A stretch of DNA of 34,805 nucleotides. Origin: an uncultured Saprospiraceae bacterium (GTDB lineage Bacteria > Bacteroidota > Bacteroidia > Chitinophagales > Saprospiraceae). Where the stretch lies: NCBI GenBank assembly GCA_938010785.1, contig CALLVC010000006.1, forward strand, positions 1-34,805. The letters run 5' to 3'. The translations under genes were made by a program, and so were the position numbers. Below, piece after piece: positions 34,701-34,805 of this stretch. Position 1 is the stretch's first letter. Every line of letters begins with the position of its first letter. The notes below the pieces were generated by a model. It did not search any database. It was given only the letters and a program-made list of their open reading frames with translations, and was not told where the DNA came from.

Positions 34701-34805
34701 CTAATCATTTTGCTTTGAGGTATCTTGTAGGATAGGCGCCAGCTCTATAAAATTACTCGTTCCCTTTTTAGTTGTAATTAAAATAGCTTCTTCTACGCCA
34801 TATAA
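34701..34805 (-). CDS. C-terminal end of a gene truncated by the window edge; possibly a TonB-plug/carboxypeptidase-regulatory-like protein
   Basis: Minus-strand reading frame open from the window edge to TAG at 34701-34703: LYGVEEAILITTKKGTSNFIELAPILQDTSKQND*. YGVEEAILITTKKG resembles the end of TonB plug domains (YGVRAANGVILITTKKG). Only 34 aa visible. Confidence 0.4.
   Translation of the reverse strand, partial: LYGVEEAILITTKKGTSNFIELAPILQDTSKQND

Overview
This looks like a chromosomal segment from a Bacteroidota bacterium. The evidence is two T9SS type A C-terminal sorting domains, TAnnTTTG -7 promoter motifs, a DUF6089-type outer-membrane protein, and AT-rich intergenic DNA with many hairpin repeats. 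Saprospiria-like is my guess only. In order the window holds: ilvD-ilvB-ilvN (branched-chain amino acids), rplS, a choice-of-anchor B T9SS protein, a DUF6089-like protein, a second T9SS cargo protein, a SWIM zinc-finger protein, rnc, fabF, acpP, pyk, a GH3-like/serine hydrolase fusion, a long WG-repeat protein, a Gfo/Idh/MocA oxidoreductase, a dynamin-like GTPase, a WbqC-like protein, a predicted 3'-5' exonuclease, a coiled-coil membrane protein, a PNPOx-like protein, a 4x LysM protein, and the 3' end of a possible TonB-plug-like gene at the right edge. I see no CRISPR array, rRNA, convincing tRNA or transposase. The signals most worth following are: (i) ~966 bp of stacked long inverted repeats between fabF and rnc, directly upstream of the RNase III gene; (ii) a GH3 domain that appears to have lost its catalytic motifs, fused to an apparently intact serine hydrolase; (iii) a ~160-nt multibranched structured RNA candidate near the right end; (iv) several MITE-like hairpin elements, two of which separate gene pairs usually found together; (v) a WG-repeat ORF without an upstream ATG. 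Everything here is from reading the sequence; no searches or folding programs were run.
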